This document shows positions 53,956 through 62,725 of a stretch of DNA of 64,000 nucleotides, one piece after another. Both the position numbers and the translations under genes were made by a program. The number at the start of each line of letters is the position of its first letter. Within the stretch, counting starts at the first letter, position 1. Source of the DNA: DASSFG01 sp035550375 (GTDB lineage Bacteria; Planctomycetota; Planctomycetia; Pirellulales; JAICIG01); contig DASZPH010000093.1 of NCBI GenBank assembly GCA_035550375.1, forward strand, positions 1 to 64,000, read 5' to 3'. Below the pieces are notes generated by a model. It searched no databases. It was not told the DNA's origin and worked only from the letters and a program-made list of their open reading frames with translations.

Positions 53956-55071
53956 ATGAAGGTTACCGAAGTCCGGACGATTGCTTTGCGCGGCGCCACG
54001 CACGACCACGGCTGGCCCGGCGGCACCGACCCCAACGTGCAGTACAACACGCTCGTCGAGGTGCTCACCGACGAGGGGATATCGGGCATCGGCAGTTGCT
54101 ACACCACCCGGTCGCTGGTCGAAGGTTCTCTTGAGTTACTGCGGCCCCATCTGATCGGCGAGACGGGGCTCGAGCCCGAACGGGTCAGCGAGAGATTAAG
54201 ACAGTCGATGTTCTGGCTGGGCCGCGGCGGCTCGGTCGAGCACACGATCAGCGGTATCGACATCGCCCTTTGGGACTTGTTCGGCAAGGCGCTCGGCCAG
54301 CCCGTCTCGCGTCTTCTGGGCGGCAACTACCGCGACCGCATCAAGCCCTATGCCTCGATTCTTTTCGAGGAACCGGCTCTCCTGCGGCAAAAGCTGCTCG
54401 AGCAGCGTGAGCGTGGCTTTCGGGCCATCAAGTTGGGTTGGCGGCCCTTCGGCCGAGTCAGCCGAAAATACGACGAGTTGCTCATCCGCACGGCCCGCGA
54501 GACGGTCGGCGACGAGATCGAACTGATGGTCGACGCGGGCGGCAGCGAGCAATTCTGGCCGCACGGTGTGGGCTGGGCGCGCGAGACGGCGCAAATGCTG
54601 GGCGACTACGGCGTCACCTGGTTTGAAGAGGCCCTCAAGCCGGACGACGTGGACGGCTTTCGAGAGTTGCGGCAGGGTTCGCCCGTTCTTATCGCCACTG
54701 GCGAAGTGCTGACGCGACGGCAAGCGTTTCAACCCTTTATTACCAGCCGTGCCCTGGACATCATTCAGCCCGACCTCACGAAGTGCGGGGGCTTGAGCGA
54801 AGGGCGGCGGCTGGGCTGGATGGCGTACGATCATGGTGTGTTGTTGGTGCCGCACGGCTGGAACACGGGCATCGGCGTAGCGGCGGACCTGGCTTTGACC
54901 GCGGCCCTCCCAGTGGCCCGCTGGGTCGAGTACCAGACGGGCGTGCCCTATATCGAGGATCTCATCAGCCCGCGCTTCAGCCTCGACGCGGAAGGCATGC
55001 TCCGGGTGCCAACGGGCCCCGGCCTGGGAATCGAGTTGAACACCGACGCCGTCGAGCGATTGTCGCGATAG
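53956..55071 (+). CDS. Mandelate racemase/muconate lactonizing enzyme-family protein
   Basis: A 371-residue enolase-superfamily enzyme. The N-terminal capping domain is followed by the barrel with the metal carboxylates in ELMVDAGG, WFEEAL and IATGEVLTRR, the DIIQPDLTKCGG strand and a catalytic-type His in LVPHGWNTGIG. The base-bearing strand reads RAIKLGWRPFG. This pattern suits sugar-acid dehydratases or racemases. The exact substrate is not predictable. Confidence 0.92.
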   Translation: MKVTEVRTIALRGATHDHGWPGGTDPNVQYNTLVEVLTDEGISGIGSCYTTRSLVEGSLELLRPHLIGETGLEPERVSERLRQSMFWLGRGGSVEHTISGIDIALWDLFGKALGQPVSRLLGGNYRDRIKPYASILFEEPALLRQKLLEQRERGFRAIKLGWRPFGRVSRKYDELLIRTARETVGDEIELMVDAGGSEQFWPHGVGWARETAQMLGDYGVTWFEEALKPDDVDGFRELRQGSPVLIATGEVLTRRQAFQPFITSRALDIIQPDLTKCGGLSEGRRLGWMAYDHGVLLVPHGWNTGIGVAADLALTAALPVARWVEYQTGVPYIEDLISPRFSLDAEGMLRVPTGPGLGIELNTDAVERLSR

Positions 55072-55078
55072 CCCGGGT

Positions 55079-55191
55079 TTTCACCGGCCCACATCACCCC
55101 TAATCGCGAGAGCTTAAGCGAGGGAGCCGCCTTAACTTCTCTCTCGCGCTTCGGGTTAGCGTCGGCCCGCTTCCGGCTGGTGAACAGTGCG
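55079..55191. repeat. Dispersed palindromic intergenic element, copy C
   Basis: The ends are TTCACCGGCC and its near-complement GGCTGGTGAAC. The interior has AGAGCTTAAGCGAGGGAG and TCTCTCGCGCTTCGGGTTAG as the arms of the stem. The segment CGGGTTAGCGTCGG is shared with copy D, and the AAGCGAGGGA arm with copies A and B. It fills the gap between the enolase-superfamily gene and the secreted 937-residue protein. Confidence 0.7.
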
Positions 55192-55361
55192 GCCTTTCTG
55201 CGGCGACGACCAGGCCGTGGCGTCCGTCGTGTTACGTCGAATCACCTTCGTTTGGCCGGTAGTGCTGGACGGCCATCGACAGAAAAGGAAAAATGGTGCG
55301 TTGCGCCGCAAAAAAATTGTCGCCCAAGAGATTATGGGGTTCGTAAGGAAGAGATACTGCT

Positions 55362-58175
55362 ATGCCGATTGGTCGCAAGTTTCTGCCGTTCGCGTGGTTG
55401 GCCGCGGTCGTTTTTAGCCAAATGGCTGCGGCCGCCGAAGATTCCTTCTACCGCGTGCCGCTGGCGGACCTCAAGCTGGCAGAAGGAGAACTTCCCGACG
55501 AGGGAGAATACCGCCCCTGGCGATCCTGGGAGCGCGTCCAAGCCATGCAGCCGTACGCCGTGCTGGACGGCGAAGGGGAGGCGTACATCGAGTTCCAGAC
55601 CGTCCGCCGCGGCTGGGCCGCGACCCCGTCGATGCTGCGGAGCGAAGGTGCCGTCGTCGCCCGCGCCCCGGCAGGCCGCGATCTGAGCGGCTTCCTCTAT
55701 CTGCCGAAGGCGGACTACACCGGCATGGTCAAGCTGCGGTTTACGATTCCCATGTCGGCCGCGATGAAAGAGAGCGAGGCGTTCTATCGGGCCAAGCAGC
55801 AACACTATCAAGAACTGCTCGATCGAGGACTGCCGGGAGCGGCCTGGTTCCGGCACCAGGCGAGGTCGGCACGCAGAAAGCTCCGCGCCGATGAGGCCGG
55901 CCAGATTCTGGATGCCCTCCCGCCTGGATCCAGGGACGTGGGCGACACCTTCGATCTGTTCAGCGGAGGGCGGGCCATCCGCGAGAACCTGCAGCTCGAC
56001 CGCGAGCTGCGTCTGGCGGGCAAAACGGACGAAATGGTCGACGTCGGCTCCATCAAGGGGATCACGGTAGCCGAAATCGATTGGAAGCCGTTGCTCGCTG
56101 AGGTCGCGCCAAGGCTCGACCCGCTGGCGCGCTCCGTGCCTGCCGACCAGCACGCGGTCTTCTTCCCGTCTTTCTCCGCCGCCGTGGACCTGGCCGACGA
56201 GATGTCTCGGCAAGCGACGCCTTTCAGCCGGCTGATCCTCGCTCGCAGCGAAGACGAACTCGTCAGGGAGCGGTACGAGCGGCAGTTGTGCCTGTCGCTC
56301 TCGACCGTGGCCCGCGTAATCGGCCAAAAGATGGTGGCCAGCGTCGTCCTGACCGGGTCCGATCCCTACTTTTTCACGGGCACCGACGTGGCCGTTCTGC
56401 TGGAAACCGCCCAGCCCGCCGCGCTCAAGACGCTCCTGCTCGGACGGGCCACCGCCGCGGCCGGCCAGGAAGTGGGCGCCAAGGCCGTTTCGGGAGAGAC
56501 CGAAGGGCTCGTCTGGTCGGGCTTCGTTTCGCCTGATCGACGGGTCTGCTGCTATGTCGCCCAGCTCGACGGGGCCGTGCTGGTGACGAATTCAACCGCC
56601 CAGCTCGCCCGGCTCGGCCAGGTTCGCCGCGGAGACGCTCCGGCCCTGGCGACGCTTGACGAGTACAAATTCTTTCGCCGGCGTTATCCGCTCGGTGAGG
56701 GCGACGAAACGGCGCTCGTTTTTCTCAGCGACGCCGCGATCCGTCGCTGGTGCGGACCGAAATGGCGCATCGCCGCTTCGCGCCGGCTGCGCGACGCCGC
56801 CGTCATGAGCGAGTTGGAGGCCGACTTTCTCGACGACCTCGTGAACGGCAAGGTGGAAGAAGGGCCCATCCACACCGACCTGCCGCTCGCCGGCACCGGT
56901 GAGCTGCGCCTTGGCCCGCACGGCGTGCGCTCGTCGACGGACGGAACACTGGAGTTCCAGACGCCAATCGCAGAAATGGCGCTAGATCGAGTTACCAAAG
57001 CCGAGGCCGACGCGTACGTCCGCTGGCGAGACGGTTACCAATCGAACTGGCGCTGGGCTTTTGATCCGATCGCGCTGCGGCTTTCGGTCGACGCGCGGCG
57101 ACTGTCGGCCGATTTGACGGTCATGCCGCTGATCTTCGGGAGCGAATACCGCAGCTTCATCGAAGTGGCCCGCGGCGCCCAGATCAAGCCGACCAGCGGC
57201 GACCCGCACCAGGCCCTGGCGCACTTTATTCTTGCCCTCAACCGCGAGTCGCAGCAGCTCCGCGCCGGAGCCAATTTCGCGGAGGGGATGGTGCGCGTCA
57301 AAGTGCTCGACTGGCTGGGGGAGTGGGTGAGCGTCTACGTCGATGACGACAACGAGTATTGGCAGGGACTGGCGAAATCGGCCGATCCAGAACAGGCCAT
57401 GCAGTATGCGTCCGCCCACCTTGACCGTTTGCCGGTCGGTGTGCACGTGGCCGTGCGGGATTCCCTGAAGTTGACCGCTTTCCTGGCCGGCTTGAGGGCG
57501 TGGGTCGAACAGACGGCACCTCGCATGACGGACTGGGAAGCGCTCACTTATCGCGACGAGCCGTATGTAAAGGTCGGGCCGTCGGAGCGAGCCAGGGGAG
57601 AAATTCCGCCCAACGTTGGCCAGCCGAACCTCTACTACTCGTTTTCTGCCGACGGTTTGGTGCTGTCGCTCAACGAAGACCTTCTGAAGCGGGCCATCGA
57701 CCGGCAGATCGAACGGAGGGAGGCGAAGAAGGAAGGCAAGGAGATTCGGGCCGTCAGCCGACCGTGGCTGGGGTCCAGCTTGTGCTTTCAATTCGACGGC
57801 CGGCTTCTTGCGTTGTTTGATGCTTTCGGCGGAGAAAGCTTGCGTGAGACGATTCAGGCTCGCTCCTGGGGCAACCTGCCGATTCTAAACGAATGGCGTC
57901 GCCGTTATCCCGATCGTGATCCCGTGAAGCTGCACGAAGAGTTCTGGCACACGAGGCTTGTCTGCCCCGGGGGCGGCGAGTACGTCTGGAACGACGAGTG
58001 GCAAACGATGGAGTCGACCACCTACGGCCATCCCGGCGAGCCAAAAGCTGGACCACAAAGCTCGCTACCCCTCGGCGGCACGAAGGCGGGCAATTTCGGA
58101 ATCACTTTTGAGCAGAATGGTCTGCGAGCGCGAGGCACGATCGAGCGAGAAGAACGTGAGGCCGAAAAGGAGTGA
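55362..58175 (+). CDS. Large secreted protein of unknown function (937 aa)
   Basis: A signal peptide (about residues 1-24, ending MAAAAED) precedes about 910 residues that I cannot assign to a family. Sequence style is alpha/beta with no repeats, no cell-wall or haem motif, and a charged C-terminal tail (REEREAEKE). The string FTGTDVAVLLETAQPAALK and the later YSFSADGLVLSLNEDLLKRA recall DUF3352-type or planctomycete lipoprotein-like domains, but this is weak. It appears transcribed alone. The ATG at 55362 follows AAGGAAGAG. Confidence 0.75.
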   Translation: MPIGRKFLPFAWLAAVVFSQMAAAAEDSFYRVPLADLKLAEGELPDEGEYRPWRSWERVQAMQPYAVLDGEGEAYIEFQTVRRGWAATPSMLRSEGAVVARAPAGRDLSGFLYLPKADYTGMVKLRFTIPMSAAMKESEAFYRAKQQHYQELLDRGLPGAAWFRHQARSARRKLRADEAGQILDALPPGSRDVGDTFDLFSGGRAIRENLQLDRELRLAGKTDEMVDVGSIKGITVAEIDWKPLLAEVAPRLDPLARSVPADQHAVFFPSFSAAVDLADEMSRQATPFSRLILARSEDELVRERYERQLCLSLSTVARVIGQKMVASVVLTGSDPYFFTGTDVAVLLETAQPAALKTLLLGRATAAAGQEVGAKAVSGETEGLVWSGFVSPDRRVCCYVAQLDGAVLVTNSTAQLARLGQVRRGDAPALATLDEYKFFRRRYPLGEGDETALVFLSDAAIRRWCGPKWRIAASRRLRDAAVMSELEADFLDDLVNGKVEEGPIHTDLPLAGTGELRLGPHGVRSSTDGTLEFQTPIAEMALDRVTKAEADAYVRWRDGYQSNWRWAFDPIALRLSVDARRLSADLTVMPLIFGSEYRSFIEVARGAQIKPTSGDPHQALAHFILALNRESQQLRAGANFAEGMVRVKVLDWLGEWVSVYVDDDNEYWQGLAKSADPEQAMQYASAHLDRLPVGVHVAVRDSLKLTAFLAGLRAWVEQTAPRMTDWEALTYRDEPYVKVGPSERARGEIPPNVGQPNLYYSFSADGLVLSLNEDLLKRAIDRQIERREAKKEGKEIRAVSRPWLGSSLCFQFDGRLLALFDAFGGESLRETIQARSWGNLPILNEWRRRYPDRDPVKLHEEFWHTRLVCPGGGEYVWNDEWQTMESTTYGHPGEPKAGPQSSLPLGGTKAGNFGITFEQNGLRARGTIEREEREAEKE

Positions 58176-58306
58176 GGCAGTTCGCCAGGTCTGCTCATTT
58201 CGGCGCGCCGGAGCCTGCAAAAATGAAATTGCGCTTTGCTTGACTTTTACCCCAAGCGCCCAAATACTCAACGGGTCGAACTTCCTTGTTCTGAGGAGGA
58301 TTGCCC

Positions 58307-58525
58307 GTGCCCACATCGGTTCTGGATGCGATCAAATTGGGTTGGTGGGACTTCGAGCCCGACGATCAGTCGGCCAAGGATTTCGATCCAACGGAGGCGT
58401 TGCCCGGCTCGCAGGAGAAGATCGACGTGCTGGCCGAGCGGGCTCGTCGCGGGCTTCCTCTCTGGCATCGTGCCGACCGGCTCGATTGTGAGGGGTTAGC
58501 CAGCGAGCGCCTGCCGCGGGCCTGA
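58307..58525 (+). CDS. Small conserved planctomycete protein (72 aa)
   Basis: From the GTG at 58307, with GAGGAGGA six bases upstream, it encodes VPTSVLDAIKLGWWDFEP and then an acidic linker ending in EKIDVLAERARRGLPLWHRAD. A TTG six bases earlier would abut the ribosome-binding site and is less likely. I recall proteins of this type in many planctomycetes, without known function. Confidence 0.75.
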   Translation: MPTSVLDAIKLGWWDFEPDDQSAKDFDPTEALPGSQEKIDVLAERARRGLPLWHRADRLDCEGLASERLPRA

Positions 58526-58577
58526 GCTCGTGGGCGCCTTCCCGCAAAGCGGCATAGGTCGTCTGCCGGATTGCCGT

Positions 58578-58583
58578 TAGAAT
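58578..58583 (+). promoter_or_regulatory. Probable -10 hexamer TAGAAT
   Basis: TAGAAT lies 56 bp before the ATG chosen for the beta-propeller protein, and downstream of the frame's earliest start at 58571. This argues for the later start at 58640. Confidence 0.4.
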
Positions 58584-58639
58584 CCCCACAGGACGCGGTT
58601 CTCAGCCGGACGTTTGACGCTGCGCAAAGGAAGGTTGCC

Positions 58640-61600
58640 ATGGACGGCCCATTCACCAGGCGGTTTGCGCTCCAGGGGTGCCTGGCGATCGTATTGATGA
58701 TCGTTACTGCGGCCGGGGGCGCCGGCGCAGCGGGTCCGGCCGACCCGCCTCACGTGCGGGAAATGCAAGAGGATGCCGAACTAGTCGACGTCTCGTTCGT
58801 CGACACCCAGCATGGCTGGGCGGTTGGGGATCGCGGCGTGATTTGGGTTACGGCCGATGGCGGGAAACGCTGGCGGTTGCAGCCGGCCGGGGTTAACTGC
58901 CGGCTGTCGAGCGTGCAGTTTCTCGACGCGGAGAACGGCTGGGCGGCCGGGGGCATGTTTCATCCCTATACGCATACCAGCCGCGGCATTCTCCTGCGCA
59001 CTCGCGACGGAGGCCGGAGCTGGGCTCAAGACAAGGGGCTGATGCTCCCCTCGCTCAGAAGGGTCAGATTCCTCACGGGCAACGTGGGCTGGGCCTACGG
59101 CGAATCGTCGGCCCTGTTCCCCAGCGGCGTCTTTGTTACGGACGACGCCGGGCGAACGTGGTCGCCCTTGGAAGGCCTTGAGGGTCCGGGCTGGCTGGCC
59201 GCCGATTTTGTGGATCCCCTCTCCGGCGCCATCGCCGGCCGCCGAGGTTCGCTGGCCGCGATTCGCCGCCGGGGACTCAAGCCGGCTCGAACGCCCGATT
59301 TCGGTTTGCGGGGTTTGAACCGCATGAAGCTCACCGGCGAGACCGAGGGCTGGCTGGTAGGCGACGGCGGGCTGGTGCTGACGACGGTCGACCTCGGCCT
59401 CTCGTGGCAGCTTCCGCCAGACGATCCGTCGGCCGTGGTGGGAAGCGATTTCGATTGGCACGCGCTTGAAGTCCGTGGCTCGCGCGTCTGGATCGCCGGC
59501 TCGCCCGGCACGAAGGTGCTCTTCAGCGGCGACGGCGGCAAGAGCTGGCAGGCGTTCGACACCGGACAGAACCTGCCTCTTTACGCACTCACGTTTATTG
59601 ACAATTTGCACGGCTGGGCCGTCGGCGCCATGGGGACCATTCTGGCGACGGCGGACGGCGGACAAACCTGGCAGCGCCAACACTCCGGTGGCACGCGGGC
59701 GGCGTTGCTGGCCGTGGTCGGACGGCCCGACGACGTTTCGATGGAGCTGCTGGCGAGGCTGTCGGCGGGAGAGGGCTATCTTGGGGCGGTCGAGATCCTT
59801 GTTCGTGGCGACGACCCGAACGCGGGCGCATCTTCGCGGACTGAGCCGGAACGAAGCCGGGCCGCGGTGATCGGGGCTGGCGGCAGCGCCGCGCAGACGG
59901 CGTGGAGTTTTCCGCTGCCCGAGTCCGACGTGGCCCGGACGGCCGAGCAGATCGTGGAAGCCTGGGACAAGCTCAACGACGGCGAGGGAATCGATCGGGT
60001 TGAAGCGCACGTGATCAAGCAGATCCGCTGCTGGCGACCCGAAGTTGTCGTCACGCACGCGGCCAGCCTGGGCGGCGAAAACCCGGCCGGGCACGTCATG
60101 AACCAGATCGTCCTGGAAGCGGTAGAACGGGCGGCCGATCCGACGCGTTTTCCCGAGCAGCTCGCCCAGATGGGCCTTGAGGCCTGGCGGGTGCGAAAGG
60201 TGTTTGGCCGCCTTCCCGACGGCCAACTCGGCGACGTCAACCTCTCGACCGCGCAACTAGCCCCGCGCCTGGCCGAGTCGCTGGCCGACCACGCGGCGGG
60301 CCCGCGCGGGTTGATCGGCCGCGAGTTCCGGGCACCGCCCCCCAACGTGGGCTTTCGCCTTTACGTCGATACGCTACCGCAGCACGTCGGCGAGCACGAT
60401 TTCTTCAGCGGCATCGCGCTGCACCCCGGCGGCGACGCGCGGCGAACGATCAACGAGTTCTCGACGCAGAGTGCCGATGCCTTGCGCCGGATGGCGCAGA
60501 AGCAGCGTAACGTGCAGGCTATCATCGCGCGCTCGGAACAGGGCCAGCTCGATTCGGCCCGCTACGCGGCTCAGATCGGCGACCTGACCTCCGACCTCGA
60601 CTCCTCGACGGCGGGGAACGTGATTTACCAGCTCGCCCAGCACTACCGGGAAAGCGGAAAATGGCCGCTGGCGGCGGAAACCTTCTCCCTGCTGGCGCAG
60701 CAGCACCCCGATCACCCGCTGACGGAAGCGGCGCTGGTGTGGCTGGTGCGCTACTGGTCGAGCAGCGAGTGCGCCTGGCGGGAGCGCCGGGCCGCTCTTT
60801 CCGTCGGCCGGCAGGCGGCCGCGTCGCAGGTGGCCAGCCAACTCGCGGTTTTCCAGCCGCCCACGGCGCTGGGGCAGGTTCTCCCCTCCAAGAACCAGGT
60901 CGCGGCGCGGGGCGACGGGGCGTCGGCGGATAGGCCGCCGGTCAAGGAACTGCCCGGAAATGCGCCGCAGGTCGAGGGACAGACGATGGTCGTCGACTAC
61001 ACGCTCAGCGACGACCGGGCCGAGCGGGCGGCCGCTCTCGGAAAACTTCTCGAGCAACGCAGCCCCGCGACATTCGCCGAGCCGGAAGTCCGTTTTGCGT
61101 TGGCCGCAGCTCATCGCACGCAAGGCCTGACCAAGCAGGCGGAAAAGTACTACTTCGATGTCACCCGCTTGCGGCACCACGACGCCTGGTGGGCCTGCGC
61201 CGCCGGAGAGCGATGGCTGGACGATCCACAGGAAGTGCCTCCCAAAGATGTATTGCACGTGCCGAGCGGCCCGAAGCCACGGCTCGACGGCCAACTCGAC
61301 GACGACATCTGGCAGCGCGCCGGTTGGGCCGAATTGCAGCCCGCATCGCTCAACGACGACGAAGCCGCGGCCAAGGCCAAGGTGGCTTACGACGGCGAGT
61401 TTCTCTACCTGGCCATCGCGTGCAAACAAGCCTCCGCCGCCGAGTATCCCGTGTCGCAGTCGCCCCGCCCGAGAGACGCCGACTTGAGCCAGCACGACCG
61501 CGTCGATGTGTTTCTGGACCTGGATCGCGACTGGTCGACCTGGTATCGCTTCACCGTCGACCACCGCGGTTGGACGGGAGAGGCTTGCTGGGACGATGCT

Positions 61601-61825
61601 GGTTGGGATCCGCAGTGGTTCGTCGCTGCGGCCGCGCGCGACGGCGTATGGACGGTGGAGGCCGCCATTCCGCTAGCCGAGCTCAGCGGCGAAATGCCCA
61701 AGCCTCGATACGTTTGGGCGGTCGGCATCCAGCGCACCGTTCCCGGGGTCGGGTTCCAGTCGTGGACCCGACCGGCCTCGGCGTCGGTCACGCCGGAGGG
61801 CTTTGGTTATCTTATCTTCGATTAG
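58640..61825 (+). CDS. Secreted beta-propeller (Ycf48/BNR-like) protein with C-terminal CBM9-like domain
   Basis: 1061 residues from the ATG at 58640 (AAGGAAGG upstream). A signal or anchor segment (about 10-35) is followed by a beta-propeller (about 40-365) with recurrent G-W-A-V-G and T-x-D-G-G-x-(S/T)-W blades (HGWAVGDRGVIWVTADGGKRW is the clearest), as in Ycf48/BNR proteins. The middle (about 365-870) has an amidohydrolase/deacetylase-like flavour (VIKQIRCWRPEVVVTHAAS) and TPR-like helices. The end (about 870-1060) resembles a CBM9-like sugar-binding fold (LDGQLDDDIWQRAGWAEL, YDGEFLYLAIACK). A cell-surface role on polysaccharide is inferred. Confidence 0.8.
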   Translation: MDGPFTRRFALQGCLAIVLMIVTAAGGAGAAGPADPPHVREMQEDAELVDVSFVDTQHGWAVGDRGVIWVTADGGKRWRLQPAGVNCRLSSVQFLDAENGWAAGGMFHPYTHTSRGILLRTRDGGRSWAQDKGLMLPSLRRVRFLTGNVGWAYGESSALFPSGVFVTDDAGRTWSPLEGLEGPGWLAADFVDPLSGAIAGRRGSLAAIRRRGLKPARTPDFGLRGLNRMKLTGETEGWLVGDGGLVLTTVDLGLSWQLPPDDPSAVVGSDFDWHALEVRGSRVWIAGSPGTKVLFSGDGGKSWQAFDTGQNLPLYALTFIDNLHGWAVGAMGTILATADGGQTWQRQHSGGTRAALLAVVGRPDDVSMELLARLSAGEGYLGAVEILVRGDDPNAGASSRTEPERSRAAVIGAGGSAAQTAWSFPLPESDVARTAEQIVEAWDKLNDGEGIDRVEAHVIKQIRCWRPEVVVTHAASLGGENPAGHVMNQIVLEAVERAADPTRFPEQLAQMGLEAWRVRKVFGRLPDGQLGDVNLSTAQLAPRLAESLADHAAGPRGLIGREFRAPPPNVGFRLYVDTLPQHVGEHDFFSGIALHPGGDARRTINEFSTQSADALRRMAQKQRNVQAIIARSEQGQLDSARYAAQIGDLTSDLDSSTAGNVIYQLAQHYRESGKWPLAAETFSLLAQQHPDHPLTEAALVWLVRYWSSSECAWRERRAALSVGRQAAASQVASQLAVFQPPTALGQVLPSKNQVAARGDGASADRPPVKELPGNAPQVEGQTMVVDYTLSDDRAERAAALGKLLEQRSPATFAEPEVRFALAAAHRTQGLTKQAEKYYFDVTRLRHHDAWWACAAGERWLDDPQEVPPKDVLHVPSGPKPRLDGQLDDDIWQRAGWAELQPASLNDDEAAAKAKVAYDGEFLYLAIACKQASAAEYPVSQSPRPRDADLSQHDRVDVFLDLDRDWSTWYRFTVDHRGWTGEACWDDAGWDPQWFVAAAARDGVWTVEAAIPLAELSGEMPKPRYVWAVGIQRTVPGVGFQSWTRPASASVTPEGFGYLIFD

Positions 61826-61890
61826 CTGGCGCTGACCGCACGGTCACGAGCGGTTGTCGCTTGCCAAGCCGCAAGCTATCGTAGATCTCG

Positions 61891-62679
61891 ATGAGCGCGA
61901 GCACCGACGCAACCTCCGACGCCCAACCCCCGTCCAACGACGAACCGGCCGGTCCTGCTGGGCCGGCCACCCTCGCCATCGACATCGGTGGTACGGGGCT
62001 CAAGGCCTCCATTCTCGATCTCGATGGCAACATGATGGTGCCGCGGGTGCGGGTGCCCACGCCGCACCCTTCTCCCCCAGGTCTGGTGATCGAGACGTTG
62101 GTTAAGCTCGTCCAGCCCCTCCCGTCGTTCGATCGCGTCTCCGTGGGCTTCCCCGGCGTGGTGCGGAAGGGGAGGATTGTGACGGCGCCCAATTTGGGCC
62201 AGGAGGACTGGCAGGGATTCGATCTGGGTGAAGCCCTGGCTCGCCATCTGAATAAACCGGTGAAGGTGAAAAACGACGCCGACCTGCAGGGACTGGGGGC
62301 GATCCGCGGGCAAGGCATCGAAATGGTTATCACGCTGGGCACGGGCTTTGGCACGGCCCTGTTTGACGATGGCTTCATCGCCCCGCACATCGAGCTCGCG
62401 CACCACCCGTTTCGCAAGGGAGAAACCTACGAAGAGCAGCTCGGCAACCCCGCGCTCGAAAAGGCAGGGCGCCACAAATGGAACAAGCGGTTGAAGCGAG
62501 CCATCGACACGATTCGCGCGCTCACCAATTTCGATACCCTCTTCATCGGTGGCGGCAACGCCAAGCGGGTTGACCTCGAACTGCCCCACGACGTGGAGAT
62601 CGTCTCCAACGAATACGGCATGCGGGGCGGCATTTGGTTGTGGCGGAAAGACCGCCACCATCTGATCCTCGACGACTGA
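61891..62679 (+). CDS. ROK-family kinase, polyphosphate glucokinase-like
   Basis: 262 residues, the size of PpgK enzymes. The phosphate motif LAIDIGGTGLKASILDLDG follows a 27-residue disordered N-terminus, and LGTGFGTALF is the adenosine/phosphate-2 region. The zinc motif of typical ROK sugar kinases is absent, as expected for PpgK. Likely reaction: phosphorylation of glucose with polyphosphate or ATP. It is convergent with a GH15 gene that could supply glucose. Confidence 0.88.
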   Translation: MSASTDATSDAQPPSNDEPAGPAGPATLAIDIGGTGLKASILDLDGNMMVPRVRVPTPHPSPPGLVIETLVKLVQPLPSFDRVSVGFPGVVRKGRIVTAPNLGQEDWQGFDLGEALARHLNKPVKVKNDADLQGLGAIRGQGIEMVITLGTGFGTALFDDGFIAPHIELAHHPFRKGETYEEQLGNPALEKAGRHKWNKRLKRAIDTIRALTNFDTLFIGGGNAKRVDLELPHDVEIVSNEYGMRGGIWLWRKDRHHLILDD

Positions 62680-62725
62680 GAGCTTAAGGCCCAGTAGGAC
62701 CGGGGGGCCTTCTTCCGAGGCCCTA

